NCBI GenBank assembly: GCA_025531455.1
Contig: JAMYHL010000075.1
Coordinates: 124,001-188,000 of the forward strand
Length of the DNA: 64,000 nucleotides
Source of the DNA: Apiotrichum sp. Y4204
Lineage: Eukaryota; Basidiomycota; Tremellomycetes; Trichosporonales; Trichosporonaceae
Direction: 5' to 3'
The notes beneath the pieces were generated by a model, which was given only the letters and a program-made list of their open reading frames with translations, did no database searches and was not told the origin of the DNA. Shown piece after piece: positions 12,401-24,707 of the stretch. Made by a program: the position numbers and the translations under genes. Every line of letters begins with the position of its first letter. Position 1 is the stretch's first letter.

Positions 12401-14366
12401 CTAGAGCCCCGCACCCATGCGCTGCAGTTTGCGGTCGTGGCCGCGGGTCCTGGCCGCATTGGAGTGACCACGGGAGCCCTTGTTCGCGCGTCCACGGCCA
12501 CCCTGGCCACCACGACCACCGCCGCTGCCTCCGCTGCCGCCTCCTCCAGCTCCATCCCGCCCGCCGCCTCCTTTGCCCTTTCCACCACGGCCGCCCTTCG
12601 AGCCTCCTCCCTGGCTTCCTCCCTGGCCCCCTCCCTGCGCCTTCTCCCCGGCCCCGGCCCCGCCTCGCGTCCACTGGTGCCGCTCGAGAATCGCGTCCTT
12701 GTGCGGGTTCCGCTCCAGCATGACCTTCCACCCCTCAATCTGCCCGTCGTCCATGCCCGTCGCCTCGCGCAGGTCCTTGCGGGCAGGCGAGCGGCGCGTC
12801 GCTGCGTCACGTGCAAAGACGGCGGGATTGCGGAGGTACGCAATCTCGAGCAGGGTCTGGGCCGCGTTTGCGCGCGAGTCGGGGCGCGGCGAGGCGGCGC
12901 GCTATCTGTCAGTACTGCTGCTGGTGCTGGAATCATGCTTGACGACTCACGCTCTCGTCGCCCTCTTCCCCGCCCGTTTCCTCGCCGTCATCGAGGCGCA
13001 GCTTTGCGACGGGCAGCCCGTCGTCCGAGTCCATGTCCGAGTCCTCGTGGGGGCGGTAGGGGAGGCCGTGTGCCTCGGCGACGGCGCGTGCCGCCTCCTC
13101 CGCCTCGACCTCTTGCGCCTCGACGAGGCGCAGGATCGACGCGCGCAGGTTGTCCGGAATGTCGATGCCCACAGTAGGTTCGCTGTTGTCAGCTGAGAGC
13201 ACACATCACAGCTGAAGCCATCATTTGCACGCACACGTGGCCCTTGAGGCGGAGCTTGCTGAGGTCCATTGCGCCAAACACGTTGCGGCGCTCAATCTTG
13301 CCCCCGTTCGCGGGCGGCGCTTCTTCTTCTTCGGGTGCGCCGCTGGAGATGCCTGCCGCAGCGGCACGCAGCTCGGCGAGTTCGGCGGGGAGTGTGCCGC
13401 CCAGAATGGCGTCGACGAGGGGCGCAGCCTGCTCGTCTACACTGGCGCGCGAGCTTGCGGCCGCAAACGACGGATGCGCGAGCGCGTCCGCCAGGAGATG
13501 GGCTGGCAGCGTCGGGAAGAGGTGTTGCAGGGGGACGAGGCGCTGCAGATCAGTAAACGCCTGGTGACGTGTACAAAGGTTACCAGACTCACGGGATCAT
13601 CGCCCCTCTCGTCATCGTGGAGGGAGCGCACGGCGACGGCCTGCGCGTCGTCCGGACGGAGGATCTCGAAGAGCGCATAGTCGTCCGCGATGCTCTGGTC
13701 GACGAGGGGCGTCCCGCGCTTTCCCGTCGGCCCGAGGAGGGAGCGAAGCACGCTCTTCCCCGGCCCAGCGATAGCGGCCAACGCACGGACAAAAGTGAGT
13801 GCCTCGGCCTTGGCGCGCACACTGTCCCGGTCCCCAGGGAGGAGGGCGTACGCGGCGGCTATGGCGGTGACGAGGCTGTCGGCCTCCTCGAGAATAACAC
13901 TGGCGGCGGTTTCCTCGGTGCGGAGGAGTGCGTGGAGAAGGCGCATCGACGCGAGGAGGGTGCGCGGTGCGCGGGAGAGCGTCGCCGGCGCGCCCGGTCC
14001 CGAAGCGGAGTCGAGGCGATGGACGAGGGCGATGACCAGTCCGCGGAGGTCTTCCTCCCCGACGCCCGCGACGGCAGGGCGCAGCGCCGCACAGTCGGCG
14101 GGATACGCGAGCAGCGCATCGCACAGGAGCGGCAGCGGCACGGGCTCCTCGGAAGCGAGCGATACAAAGGCGTTCAGCGGCGCGAGCGGTGCTGTTACGC
14201 GCACGCCTGCGAGGCGCGCGTTGGCGATACTCGCCAGCGTCACCTGGAGTATCGGGAGGAGTGCGCTCGGGCCGCCGGTCGCGGCCTCGGCGACGCGCGC
14301 GGCGAGCACCGGCAGCGCCTTGGGAACCAGCGCGGGCGGGCAGGGTGCCAGTGGCGGGGCGGTCAT
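12401..14366 (-). CDS. CUE3: Cue3/ASCC2-like ribosome quality-control trigger subunit
   Basis: Cue3/ASCC2 works with Slh1/ASCC3 and Rqt4/TRIP4 in the RQT complex, which splits collided ribosomes marked with ubiquitin. Its CUE domain reads the ubiquitin. Exons (complement) 13593-14366, 13235-13542, 12951-13182 and 12401-12901 give 604 residues. Residues 1-258 are an all-helical Leu/Ala-rich region. A CUE domain starts at about residue 260 (LVPLQHLFPTLPAHLLADAL) and ends near VDAILGG. The C-terminal region has the family hallmarks TGMDDGQIEGWKVMLERNP, then KDAIL, a long Gly/Arg/Ser-rich tract, and ARTRGHDRKLQRMG at the end. The second intron is placed at CACGT|GTGCGT, the only donor that keeps phase. 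The last acceptor lies past a TAG, which forces use of GATAG|CGC. Recognition rests on the CUE and C-terminal motifs. Confidence 0.85.
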
Positions 14367-14810
14367 GGTGCGCTGTTATTAGTGTTGGGTGGAAGGGAGA
14401 GTGGAGGAAAGAATGGAAGTTTGCTTGCTCGGCTGGTCGTTTGCACTCGGTTTTTCGTTTTGTCGTCATTTCCACCACGCCTCAGGTCGACAATCTCGGC
14501 GGCCTCGGATCTGGCGGACTCATTGTGGCACCGTGGAAACGAGACGAATGCACTTCTCCTGGGGGAGTCAGGTGTTGCCGAGAAGCAAGAACGCGGATGT
14601 GCTACATCCTCTGCATGCCACCGAGAGTTGCATGCGAGCCGTCGAGGACAATGTGACCATGGCCAGGCACGGCGATGGGTGGATGGGCATGGCTCGGAAC
14701 ATGGCGATCACAGTAGTGGGCTAATTCATGTCTTGTGGGCCCCACTTGTCCTAGTTCCCAAGTCCACCGTCCACTCTCATCTTGTCTTTGCACTTCATAT
14801 CCCACCCACA
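14367..14810. promoter_or_regulatory. Shared divergent promoter of the Cue3-like and F-box genes
   Basis: These 444 bp separate two start codons facing away from each other and must contain both promoters. No clear TATA box was seen. Confidence 0.5.
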
Positions 14811-16758
14811 ATGCTCGACACTCTCCCGCCCGAGATCCTCACGCAGATAGCATACCACCTCGTGCTGTGGAGCGGTTCGCCCCCCGTTGCCCTGCTCGCG
14901 ACCTGTTCGACAATCTACGCGGCCGTGAGCCCCGAGACAAATGCGAATCTGTACGCCGACGTGTTTCGCGCAACGTACGATGTCGCGGCCGCGACGCGCC
15001 GCCTTCCGCTCGGGACGGGAAGCGACGAGCCGGAGATAATAGGAGAAACGCCGCCGAGTGGAGCGAGTACACCCAGCACGCCCAGCACGCCGTCCAACAT
15101 GTCCCACATGTCCCTCACGCCCATCCCGCGCGCACCCTCCCTCCGCCCCCGCCAGCTCGCCGCCGAGCTGCGTAACCGCACACGAGCATTGTCCCGCCTC
15201 GCTGCAAAGTCAGAGGCACTGCGCGAGGAGGATCTCTGGACCGTGTATCTTATGCTCATTGAGAATGGTGCGTGCGCGAGAATGGTGTGACGGATATTGG
15301 AGCACCGGGTCAGGCGCAATCGGCAATGCGATTGCGTTCTCGCGCTAAGACCTCGCTCCGACTCATCGCCTCCTCGGTATCCACTGACGGCAGACGGCAA
15401 GAACCTCACACACCTCGTCAAGCCGTTTGGGCCCGGACCCGGTGTCGACATGGCGGCCGTCGTGCACTCGTACCACCTCCGGACACTCATCTGGAAGGAT
15501 CACTACCCGCCGGAAGGCGTGGTCGACGCACTGGCAATGTGGATCGCGTGGTTCCTCGACGAGTACTGTGAGTGTTGGCACTACTAACCACAGGATGTCA
15601 CTGACGACAGCAACTCGCACGGCGTCGACACTCCGGAGTCTCCGGCCATATGTCTTTGCTGCTCACGTGTACGAGCTCTTCTTCGCGCCGTGGACCCAGC
15701 TCGACCTCCCGACCTCGCGTCCAGTACACGCCAGGACATGCATCGTCCCCTCGTACGGACGCGAGCTCCACCTCGCCGCCCCGATGCTTACGCACGCGGC
15801 CCTGCTGCGCTTCTTCGGCGGGCCACAGGACCTCGACGAGCCAGCCTCAGCGTCAAACGGCACGCGCTCCGAATTCGCCTTTGATGTCGCCGCTGCGGAT
15901 CTCCGGGCTCTCCCGTGCGCGACACTCAGCTCGGCAAACCACGATGCCGACTATGCGCGCCTGCTCGCCTGCCACGACGCCGGACGCACGCTTGGGCGGC
16001 GCCTCTCCGCGTGGCGCGGCGTGTTTGACGGCGCATGGGAAGGCACATTTACGTTTCTCGACTTTGACGCATTCCGCGCCATGCTGAGCAATGCAGACGG
16101 CACGCGGGCAGTGTATTCGGGGCCATATGGCGAACAGACACAGGTATGGAAGCTCCGCGAGACGTTCGTGCGCCCGTACCGCGGCGTACCTGGCCCAACA
16201 CGACAGCGGCGCGGTCTCCCGCTACGGGGGCCAATGACGAACGCTGGGTTTCCCACGGATATGCGGAACTTTGCGGAAGACCCGCTCGAGGGCCGGTTTG
16301 GGATGAGCCCCCAGGACGCGACGATTGACGACGCGCTCGCGCGCCAGCTCGCGGCACTGCCGGAATTCGAGCGCGTTCCGGAAGACGAGCTCGATGCGGA
16401 GATTGGCCGCGCCGACGCCGCATGGGACGCGTGGGCGGCCGGCCGCCGGACCGCAAACAGGAGCAAGAGCGGCAAGGGCCGCGAGCTCGCGACCGCCGCC
16501 GAGGGCGATACGGGCCTGTCGATCCTCGTGACGGGCGTAGGCCACTCGGCGTGGGGCCGCTTCATCATCTCGGGCCATGTGCGTGTGTGGGACGGCCTGG
16601 TGTATCTCGTCAAAGAGTATGCGCCGTACCAGCGCGGCACGTGGATATACCGCGGATACGTGCTCAGTAACGACATCATGCTCGGGCGCTGGCGGGACAC
16701 GTTTACCCACGACGAGGATGTCGGGTACGAGGGCACATTTATTCTCAATCGCAGGTAG
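14811..16758 (+). CDS. F-box protein
   Basis: Exons 14811-15267, 15394-15567 and 15611-16758 give 592 residues. The N-terminus MLDTLPPEILTQIAYHLVLW starts an F-box (about residues 1-45), which binds Skp1 and brings substrates to an SCF ubiquitin ligase. The remainder has no WD40 or LRR signature that I recognise. It contains aromatic-rich conserved-looking blocks such as WEGTFTFLDFDAFRAML, MRNFAEDPLEGRFGM and GWDGLVYLVKEYAP-like strands (VWDGLVYLVKEYAP), typical of large basidiomycete F-box proteins with an undefined substrate domain. The final 250 residues carry a GVGHSAWGRFIISGHVRVWD segment, which could be part of a beta-rich fold. Introns of 126 and 43 nt are placed by phase; reading into the second would stop early. 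Substrate is unknown. Confidence 0.8.
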
Positions 16759-17041
16759 TGTTTGTATGTATGTCGTTTGAGTGCGGAGAGAAAGGCCATG
16801 TGATGCCTCGAGCACGGAGAGGCCGAGGACCACCTCCATACGTAGGCACCAAGGTACTTGAACAATCTCTGCCGGGAGCTGGGACTCTCGAAGACAATGG
16901 AAGGAAGACAAGCGCTCCAGGCATAGAAATTAGTCGTCAGCAAGTCCCGGATCTCTGCCAGTACAACCGTTTAAGCTATCACCAGCTTCCAACCTTCCCA
17001 TCTTCCCTACGTTCTCCCTCCCCAAATCTCGTCCCACCCCA

Positions 17042-17147
17042 GGCCGCTTAGCTCAGTTGGTTAGAGCATCGTACTAATACGCAGACGCGTGTCGGTCCAT
17101 CATTCTGGATGATGCGGGGGTCAGCAGTTCGAGTCTGCTAGTGGTCA
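17042..17147 (+). tRNA. tRNA-Ile (anticodon AAT) with a 32-nt intron
   Basis: The acceptor stem GGCCGCT pairs with AGTGGTC (two G-T pairs), and the discriminator is A at 17147. The D arm is GCTCAGTTGGTTAGAGC. The anticodon stem TCGTA pairs with TGCGG, and the loop CTAATAA carries AAT at 17075-17077. The T arm AGCAG-TTCGAGT-CTGCT is perfect. The intron 17080-17111 sits at the canonical position after base 37. Confidence 0.92.
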
Positions 17148-17423
17148 GCGGGGCGCGAGAGAGTCATCTCGGAGCCGTCTTTTTCGGGGTGTGGAGACGG
17201 GTCTGTAGACGGGTCACCGTCGGTTGCTGGCCGCTGGGCTCAATGCAGACCGCCAGGAAGATAGGCCGAGCCGCGATATGCTTGGCAGCAGACAATTGGA
17301 AGGCCTCTGGCTGTCAGTCGTGAGTGGAAGATGGGATTAGGAATCAGCAGCGATGAGAGCGGCTGCCGGATAAGTCAGTCTAGTCATGCATACAGAACCC
17401 AAGCCCCTCTTCCCCCCACCCCT

Positions 17424-18252
17424 TCACTCTTCTTCCGGCAATCCATCCGCCTCCCGGATCGCCGCCACGACGCCCGGCGCGTCCGGCGTCCGCGCGACCG
17501 CATCAACGCGTCCATGTTCGCGGAGGTATCCCGCCGTGGTCTCGCCGATGGCGGCTATTCGAATTCCTCCCGGGAGGAGGGGGAGGACGCACGCCGCGCT
17601 CGAGGGGGAGAAGAGCACGGCCCACTGTGTGTCTCCCATATTCCGCACATCTTCCTCCAGAGTTGGCGCGGGACGCGTCGCGTACACCTGTATTCTCTCC
17701 ACTGTGCGTCCTGCTCCGGCCAGCGCGTCCGGGAGCGTCGGGAGCGTCTTGTCCCCCACCAGCATCAGGTACGGCCTGTATTCCTTGTATCCCCTGTATT
17801 CCTCTCGTGGCGGCGTGGAGAGGATGATGGGGGCGAGCTCGGCCGCACTAATGGCTGTTACGGGGTTGGGGAGGAAGGGCGGGGGTAATCCCGCGAGGAC
17901 GGCGGGAACGGCGGGGCCGGGAGAGTAGACTTTGAGCGACGACCACGGTTCTGCCGTCAGAAGAAGAATAAGATCTCTGGACCTCACCAAACCCGCTCCG
18001 ACTTGCGCTTCCACTTGAAGCGGCGCTACTCTCGATGGTCTGGGCGGCACGCACCCACGCCTCGCCCGCGCGCCTGCTCGTAATAATCACGCCCTCCCAC
18101 GCCCGTGCGCCGGCCGCGAGGACCGGGATGAGCGCGTCCGGGGAAATCGCGTCCTCGAGGACCTGGACGCTGCTGCTCGTGTACGCGGGCGCGAGGAGGG
18201 CAGCGTACGCGTCCCCTGGTGTCGGGGTGCGGAAGAGGACGACGTGCGGCAT
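17424..18252 (-). CDS. HEM4: Uroporphyrinogen-III synthase
   Basis: Closes and isomerises hydroxymethylbilane to uroporphyrinogen III, the fourth step of cytosolic haem synthesis. Exons (complement) 17988-18252 and 17424-17950 give 263 residues, the normal length. The N-terminal half has VVLFRTPTPGDAYAALL and WEGVIITSRRAGEAW, matching the first lobe. The second half has VGDKTLPTLPDAL, then ERIQVYATRP, WAVLFSPSSAACVLP and IAAIGETTAGYLREHG, which match the second lobe. The enzyme family is poorly conserved, so the match rests on this order of short blocks. The 37-nt intron has a CTGAC branch six bases before the AG, and splicing joins SGF to EPWSSLKVYSPGPA. The start ATG leaves one residue before the first strand. 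It is divergent from the His-rich mini-gene. Confidence 0.85.
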
Positions 18253-18907
18253 CGAGACCGGGATATTGGGATGGTGGGATGGTGGTGGATTGTTGATCCT
18301 CGGTCTGACATTTCGGTCTTGCGAGTCGGTTGCGTCATGATCGCGGCCTGGCGGATCGGCGGGGTGCAAGTGTGGCATGTGGCACCACTGAGACATCTTC
18401 GGTGCGACACCATGGCAACATTGGCAGCAATCCACGGCCCGTCGCGGCGTCCCAGTCCGCAACCCTCCAGCTCACATATGCATCGGCGCGCGGCATCGAA
18501 TAGCATCACGCCGCTGCCCATCATGCATCTCCGAAACGACCCCGGGGGCTCTCCGGGCACAAGCGAGTCCAGGGCGTGCTTCCGACACGGAGAGTCTGGG
18601 GGACACTGTTACTGGGCTACTGGGTCGGTGGCAGTGGCACTTCGTCACAGTTACGACATGCCAAAGCTTGACGACGAGTGGTGAGGTGTGCGCGGTGTGC
18701 GCCTCACCGCTGGGCCGTTCACACGCCTCACAGCCTGAAGCCTCAAAAGTCAAAGGATGACGTCCAGAGTTCCAAAGACCAGAAAATGCTGGAGCCTAGC
18801 GCGCTGGAGCATGCGGGTGCGGTGGAGTCTCAAAGGAAAGAGCACTCCGCAAGAGTATATAAGAAGCAGCAGCAGCTGACCGCTCCACCCCCACCGACAC
18901 ATCCACA
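18253..18907. promoter_or_regulatory. Divergent promoter region of HEM4 and the His-rich gene
   Basis: The right side carries a strong TATA element, TATATAAG at 18855-18862, about 46 bp before the His-rich ATG. No gene was seen inside. Confidence 0.6.
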
Positions 18908-19172
18908 ATGCAGGCCCAGAACACCACTACTACCAGGTACGTCCCCTTATACCCGAGACTACTTTCTGACACGTAGCGGACCCAACCCGGACGTCAAGAC
19001 GAACCCGACGGGCGTCGCGTCCGATGGCGGCGAGCACCACCACTCGCACCACCACGGCCACACTGGCGCCGCGGCACAGGGCGAGATCGCCCCGGGTACC
19101 GGACACTCGCACCACCACGGCCACGAGGGCCCGCACCGCGGACACGAGGCGCACGAGGCGGGGCGCAAGTAG
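18908..19172 (+). CDS. Histidine-rich mini-protein (74 residues)
   Basis: Exons 18908-18936 and 18977-19172 encode MQAQNTTTTS followed by a hydrophilic, His- and Gly-rich sequence. There are 15 histidines in 74 residues, concentrated in two near-identical blocks, HSHHHGHTG and HSHHHGHEG, the second followed by PHRGHEAHEAG. The blocks are also near-identical at the DNA level, so they arose by a local duplication. The protein has no cysteine, signal peptide or membrane segment, and I recognise no family. Such His clusters commonly bind Zn, Ni or Cu, so metal buffering is a reasonable inference. Induction under stress is suggested only by the consensus TATA box 46 bp upstream. The 40-nt intron has GTACGT and CTGACACGTAG. 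That an intron joins two in-frame coding parts argues the gene is real. Confidence 0.7.
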
Positions 19173-19675
19173 ATGAACTAGGGATGCAGTTTGAGTGAAG
19201 AAGCTTGGGCAAGCTTGGGCAAGAGTGGCGAGCAGTGTGTTAGCGACTGACTCTTGCGATCTGAGTGTCACTGTGGATGCAGATCGAATAATGACCTTGC
19301 TATCACCAACGGCGACATGATCGCGACCGATCACATCGCGACAGACTCCATGATCCATGACTCCATTCCCAGCAACAGCCCTCCACACTATGAATACTTG
19401 GGTTCTCTGACCCATCAAGCACAGCGAGAAACATGGCTGTCAGGATTGCACGCCGTTTAGCACGTGATGCCAGCCATCACTCTGCTCGTCGTCCTTCTTG
19501 CCGGCTCTCCTTCCTTTGCTCCATTTTCTGCTGCTTTCGCATTTCTACTGGCGCTGGTTTATTATCCAATGCATGCAATCCTCTATATCTCGCAAGCACG
19601 GCACTCGACATGGCGGCATTGGTATACTAATAAGGTGATGGGGTGCGAGTGCGCGCACAGTGTACTACTACTAAA
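19173..19675. other. Convergent spacer
   Basis: This lies between the His-rich gene (+) and the flippase gene (-). It contains AGCTTGGGCA in tandem at 19203-19222. No gene seen. Confidence 0.5.
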
Positions 19676-22600
19676 CTAGATGAACCCGGTGGGTGGTGTG
19701 TTGTGGTTGTGGGTGCTCTGGGCGCTGGGGTCTGGGGATCCGGTGCCGCTCCGTGGCGGACGGGGGTGGGCTGCCGGGGGGTGTTGGGGATGGGAATGGG
19801 GGGGAGGCGTGGGCTGGCCGCCACCATAGCTCGAGTACCCTTGTGGTGCGTGCTGCGCTTCGCCTCTGTGCGCGGCCGTTCCGAGACTCAGACTACTCGG
19901 TGTGTGGTGGCCCGTGTTGACGCCGAATTGGGATCCAGCGGGGGATCCAGTGTGTTGCGGCGACATGCCAGCAGGCGGCGAGCCGTGCTCGTCGACGGAC
20001 CCGTGCGACACGTGCGAGTGGCGCGTGTTCGTCGTGCCCGACCGGTTGCGCGGCTTGAGTATGCTTCCTGCACGCGAGCGCAGCTTGCTGCCAAAGCCAG
20101 TCTGGTTCGGGCTCAATGGCTCGTTCGGGTTACGGTTCAAGTTGTTCGTCAGGCGGCGTAGCGTGTAGCCCGGCTTGACCTGCCGCTTCTTCGCCGAGTG
20201 CTCCGAAAGGCGCGACTGCATGCGGGCCACCTGTTTGTTAGCAAAGAATCTCGAAAAGTGAAATGTCTACTCACAGCAACACCACCCTCCTCCATGGTAA
20301 AGCCAAAGCCACGCGACGGCTCGCGGTTGAGACCAGTAGACATGTCGACCTGGAAGCTTGGGCGGTGAAGAGAGTCGTACGACGGGCGGGCACGGTGTCC
20401 GCGGTCGACGCTTGAGCGGCTGGGGGCGGCGAGATCGCCATTGAGGTGCTCCTGCTGGCCATGGTCCAACTGCTTCATGGCAATGTGGTGGTTGTCGGCC
20501 GACTCGGCATCAATGTTGTAATCGTCCAGCGGGACGGTGCCCGGCGGCGCCTCGTTGAGGTGCTTGAGCTTTCCACCGAGCATGGGGTGCGAGTTGACGT
20601 CAACGTCCGGGTGGTACTTGCGCACCAGACGCATGACATCAATGTCGTTGGGGATGATGTTCTGGCGCGCGTACTTGATGAGGTAGCGAGGCAGCAGCGC
20701 AATGATAAGCGCAAACGGCCATCCGAACCAGCATGCCGCCGAGCGGAAAAGGAAGACGTCGTTGCCGTACACGCCGGTAAAGTACATCGAAGGCGGGATG
20801 ACAGAGTAGATAGCCGTGAAGACCCAGATGAGGAACGGACCGACCCACACCGCAAAGACAACCCACCACGACCAGGCATCAATGTTGAGACCCGAGAACA
20901 GGTTGGCCATCATGGTCGCGGCGATCGCCATCGTGGTCGACATTTCATCCTTGTACACGTCCCAGCCGTCGCCGCGGGTCGTGGTCGTGACGTAAGCGTA
21001 GCATATGAAGAAGTAGACGACCGCCGTCTGGAACACGCCCTCGAAGAGATAGTAGAGGAAACGCGGCCAGTTGTAGTAGCGTCCCTCCCGACCAAAGCGA
21101 TACAGCTCGGGTATCGCCATAAGAATGTCGTCGTCAATGTTCCGCTCGAAAAGACCGATAGCGATGACGGGACACAGAGTCCAGAAGACGTTCCAGAACA
21201 GCAGGTAGACGTAGGCGTACACGTAGGTGGTCGACCAACCACAGTAGATCATGTACCACCAGAGAACTCCGATACCGACCACGTTCTTGTAGAAGAAGTT
21301 GCAGATCATGGTCGAGTTGCGGAAGTAAGACCAGTGGCCGTGGACGAGCAGGAGGCGCTTGAGGAAACGGAACTGGCCGATCGCATAGTCGGACGAGTTG
21401 ACAGCCTGGAGACCCTCTTCACCGGAGATACCGACACCAACATCGGCGGCCTGGATCATCGACACGTCGTTGGCGCCGTCACCGATAGCAAGACACATGA
21501 CACCGAGGTTGTCCTTGACGAGGCGGACGATCTGGGCCTTCTGGAGAGGCGAGACACGGCAGCAGATGACAGTGTTGCACTTGGTCGCGAGGCCGAGAAG
21601 AAGTTCGCTCGTGTCGGGGTCCTCGAACGCCTCAGCCAGGGCGTGGCCGTCGATAACGAGTGAGAAACCGCCAGGGCGGGAGCCGTTGTCGTCGCCGACG
21701 AGCGACTCGGCGCCAGTGTTGACGCGGCGGAGCTGGACCGAGCGGCGGGTGTCCATATTGCGGAGTGAGTTGGTGCGCGACTGCTCGCGAGTGAGGGTAT
21801 CGTCACCAAAGAAGCCCTCGAGCGAGTCACGGAGTTGCTGGTTGATCGTGTGGTTGCCGTTGCGAATGATAATCAGATTGGTCTCGGGGGTGAGAAGGTT
21901 GGTTGTGTAGCCGATGGCGACGGCAGTCTCGAGCTTGTCACCAGTAGCGACCCAGACCTTGATGCCTGCACGCTTTAGGTCCGCAATGCACTCGGGCACA
22001 CCGTCCTGAAGCTTGTCCTCAATAGCAGTGGCGCCCAGCAGCGAGAGGTTGCACTCGATTCTGGCAGCAACCTCGTCAATCTTCGCCTCGCGGTCTTCGA
22101 GCGATACCTCCGCGTTGTGGTACTCCTCCGCCCACTCCTCGTATTCTGCCTCGTCGAGGACGCGGTACGCGAGACATAGGGTACGGAGACCCTCGGACGC
22201 AAACACCTGGAGATCCTTGTCCGTCTGCTCCTGCATCTTGGCCTGCGCGGCGTCGGCCTTTTGGAGGCGTTCAAAGATGATGTTGTCGGCACCCTTGCAG
22301 AGGAGGAAGAGCTGGCCTTGCTCATCACACTTGCGGACAATGACCGACATGCGCTTGCGTGAAGAGTTGAACTCGAGAACGTTGAGAAGCTCGTACTCGT
22401 CGGGAACCTCGGAGAAGGGGGTGGAGAGTTTGAGGATGTTGCGGTCGCGGCCGCGGAACACAAAGCCGACGTCCGCAGCGGACTGCACAAGCGCAGCCTC
22501 ATCAGGGGACTGCGCCTTGTACTCGATCACTCCGGGCTCCGGCTCGGCAACAACGGCGGTGTGGCAAAGACCAAGGACGGAGAAGAACCCGTGCAGCATG

Positions 22601-24707
22601 CGCGACTGCTCGGTGTCGGCCGCCTCAAGATCCACATTAAGTTGTGCGTCGTGGAACGGCGGGATGGGTGCCTCCTTCTTCTCGCGCTCACGCTCGCGCG
22701 CCGTTTCGTCCCCCTCGGAGGAATCAGAGTTGGATCCAGTGGGCTTGAGCGGCTCGGACAGGGTGGAGGTGCCATTCATATCCTTGCCGTTGAGCTCCTT
22801 GCCATCGTCGTCGCCATAGTAGATCTTCCCACCGACCGAGCACTGGCGGAAGACCATGACGTTCTGGGTGAGGGTACCAGTCTTGTCCGAGAAGACATAC
22901 TCGATCTGGCCGAGGTCGTCGGAAAGGTTCCACGAACGGGCGACGGTGCGGAACTTGACGCCATTCTTAAAGTACTGAATGTTGTGGTCCCAGTAGATGA
23001 ACAGCGCCTGGACGGTGCGGACGAATTCGATCGAAATGTAGAGCGAGATGGGGATAATGTTCTGGAAGGTGATGAGCGCGTTGAGGAACGTAATGATTCC
23101 GTTGACATTGGGATTGTCGCCGGGCTGGTCGTTGTACAAGGTCCAGTACGCGTTGTCGGCATACCACTGCTTTTCTAGAACATGGTCGATGATCGCACAC
23201 ACTGCAGACATGACGCCGAGAACCAGGAGGTTGAACAGCACCTGGGGGTTCATCTGGCGCTCCACCTTGGAGCGCTTGGACGGGGCACCACCGGAATTCT
23301 GGACAATCTTGGTGTCATCGCCCGAGAAGACAACGATACCAATGACCCAGGCGGTGTTGCGAAGCACACAGCCACGAAGAAGGGTGGTCTCGAGCGTGAT
23401 CGGGTGAATCTCGTTGTTGTCGTCGTTCATAATCACAGCAGCACCGTTGAGACGGTACATGTTGACCTCGGCGGCGTCAATGTCAAGACGGAGATGCGCC
23501 TGGGCACACGCAGTCGCGGAATCGAGGTATGAAAGGCCCTGCACACCGCGGCGGGACTTGAGATTCGTCTCGCCATCGAGGTTCTTGGTCTCAATGTACG
23601 CAACGTCCTCCTCCTCCGAAGTCGCGCAGATAACAACATCTGTAGTGTCAGCGTCCATGCCATGTGAGATAAAGCACAGGCCACCAGTGCCTGCTTGCCC
23701 CGCTGTGACCAGTCACTCGATCGAGGGCAAGCCCCGCCTCCACAAACAATGCCTCAGGGAGCGCAACTGAAACGGGCAACTCTGGGGAGTCGGCCGCCGA
23801 GGGTGTTGGTTTATTTGGCCAGGAGTAGTGTGTGGGTGGCACAAGAGCAAGGGGCGGGGCCCATTTGCCCTGCTTGGCAGTTCCTTCACTTACCGGCTGG
23901 GACCTGTTCGTGGTCATAAATCTTGACAAAGTCGCCAACCTTGACGTCCTCCCATGTGGTGCGCTGCCAGCCGAGCTCGTCTGGCGAGTCACCGGCCTCT
24001 GGGTCGTCCTCCCAGTTAGACACCTGGGAGCGCACGCGCCGTATTCCGTGAGCGTCGGGAAACGAGTCGCGGCGCTTGGGAATGTTGGCCTCGTCGGCCT
24101 GAGAATGCTTGTTCTTTTTCCTTTTGAAGCGCGGTAGCGGGATGCCCTTGATGAACGTTTTTGTCTTTGGCTCGATGGGGTTGTTGTTCTCGTATCCGGG
24201 GCCGCCGAGGACATGGACGACCGAGTAGTTAACCTTGTGGTCGGCCTGGTGGCGCTTGACATCCTCGTATCCGTCTTTCAATGCGGTGATGGCGAGAACC
24301 ACGATCAGCGGGAGAATGACGAGACCTGGGGAGATGGTGGAGAACTTTGGGAAGAACTGGAGGATGGCGATACCGAGGAAGAAGATGTTGGCTACTCGGC
24401 GGAACTGCTCGAGCAGGTTGCGGGGTAGGAAGGTGAGGATGGTGTACTTTGACGTGATATTTTGGTTGCTGGCGAGCGTCTTCTCCTTGAGCGGTCGCCC
24501 CTTCTTGTCAAAGTACTCTACGGGGATGGGCTCGCCAATGAATATAGAGCGCGGTACTGCTGGCCGCTTCTTCTTGCCGATCCAGTTCCACGGGTTCAGC
24601 TTTGCCATCGGCTTTGCAAGGTTGCGTTGGTACCACGAGCCCTTCTTGCCTCGGCTCCGCCCACGAGCCCGGGGCACTAGCGGTGCCCCCGACGTCGAGG
24701 CGGGCAT
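19676..24707 (-). CDS. P4-type ATPase, Dnf-like phospholipid flippase
   Basis: Moves phospholipids from the outer to the inner leaflet of plasma, Golgi or endosomal membranes. It normally pairs with a Cdc50/Lem3 subunit, which is not in this window. Exons (complement) 23894-24707, 20275-23639 and 19676-20230 give 1577 residues. The N-terminal core FLPRNLLEQFRRVANIFFL leads into TM1-2, and SPGLVILPLIVVL resembles Dnf-class proteins more than Drs2. The actuator motif is DGET (about 293-296), the TM4 motif PISL (about 468-471), and phosphorylation is at Asp523 in SDKTGTLTQN. The hinge is GDGANDVSMIQAADVG. The protein ends in a long Ser/Pro/His-rich cytosolic tail encoded mostly by exon 3. The 254-nt first intron is placed by phase and restores VPADVVICATS. 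The start is the first ATG (MPASTSGAP). Confidence 0.93.

Noticed and set aside
15568..15610. Acceptor at the earlier CCACAG in the second F-box intron
   Set aside because: Using it gives an immediate TGA stop; the later GACGACAG keeps the frame.
20446..21663. 405-residue open frame antisense to the flippase
   Set aside because: Same artefact; highly charged, His/Asp/Val-rich sequence without motifs, lying opposite P4-ATPase motifs.
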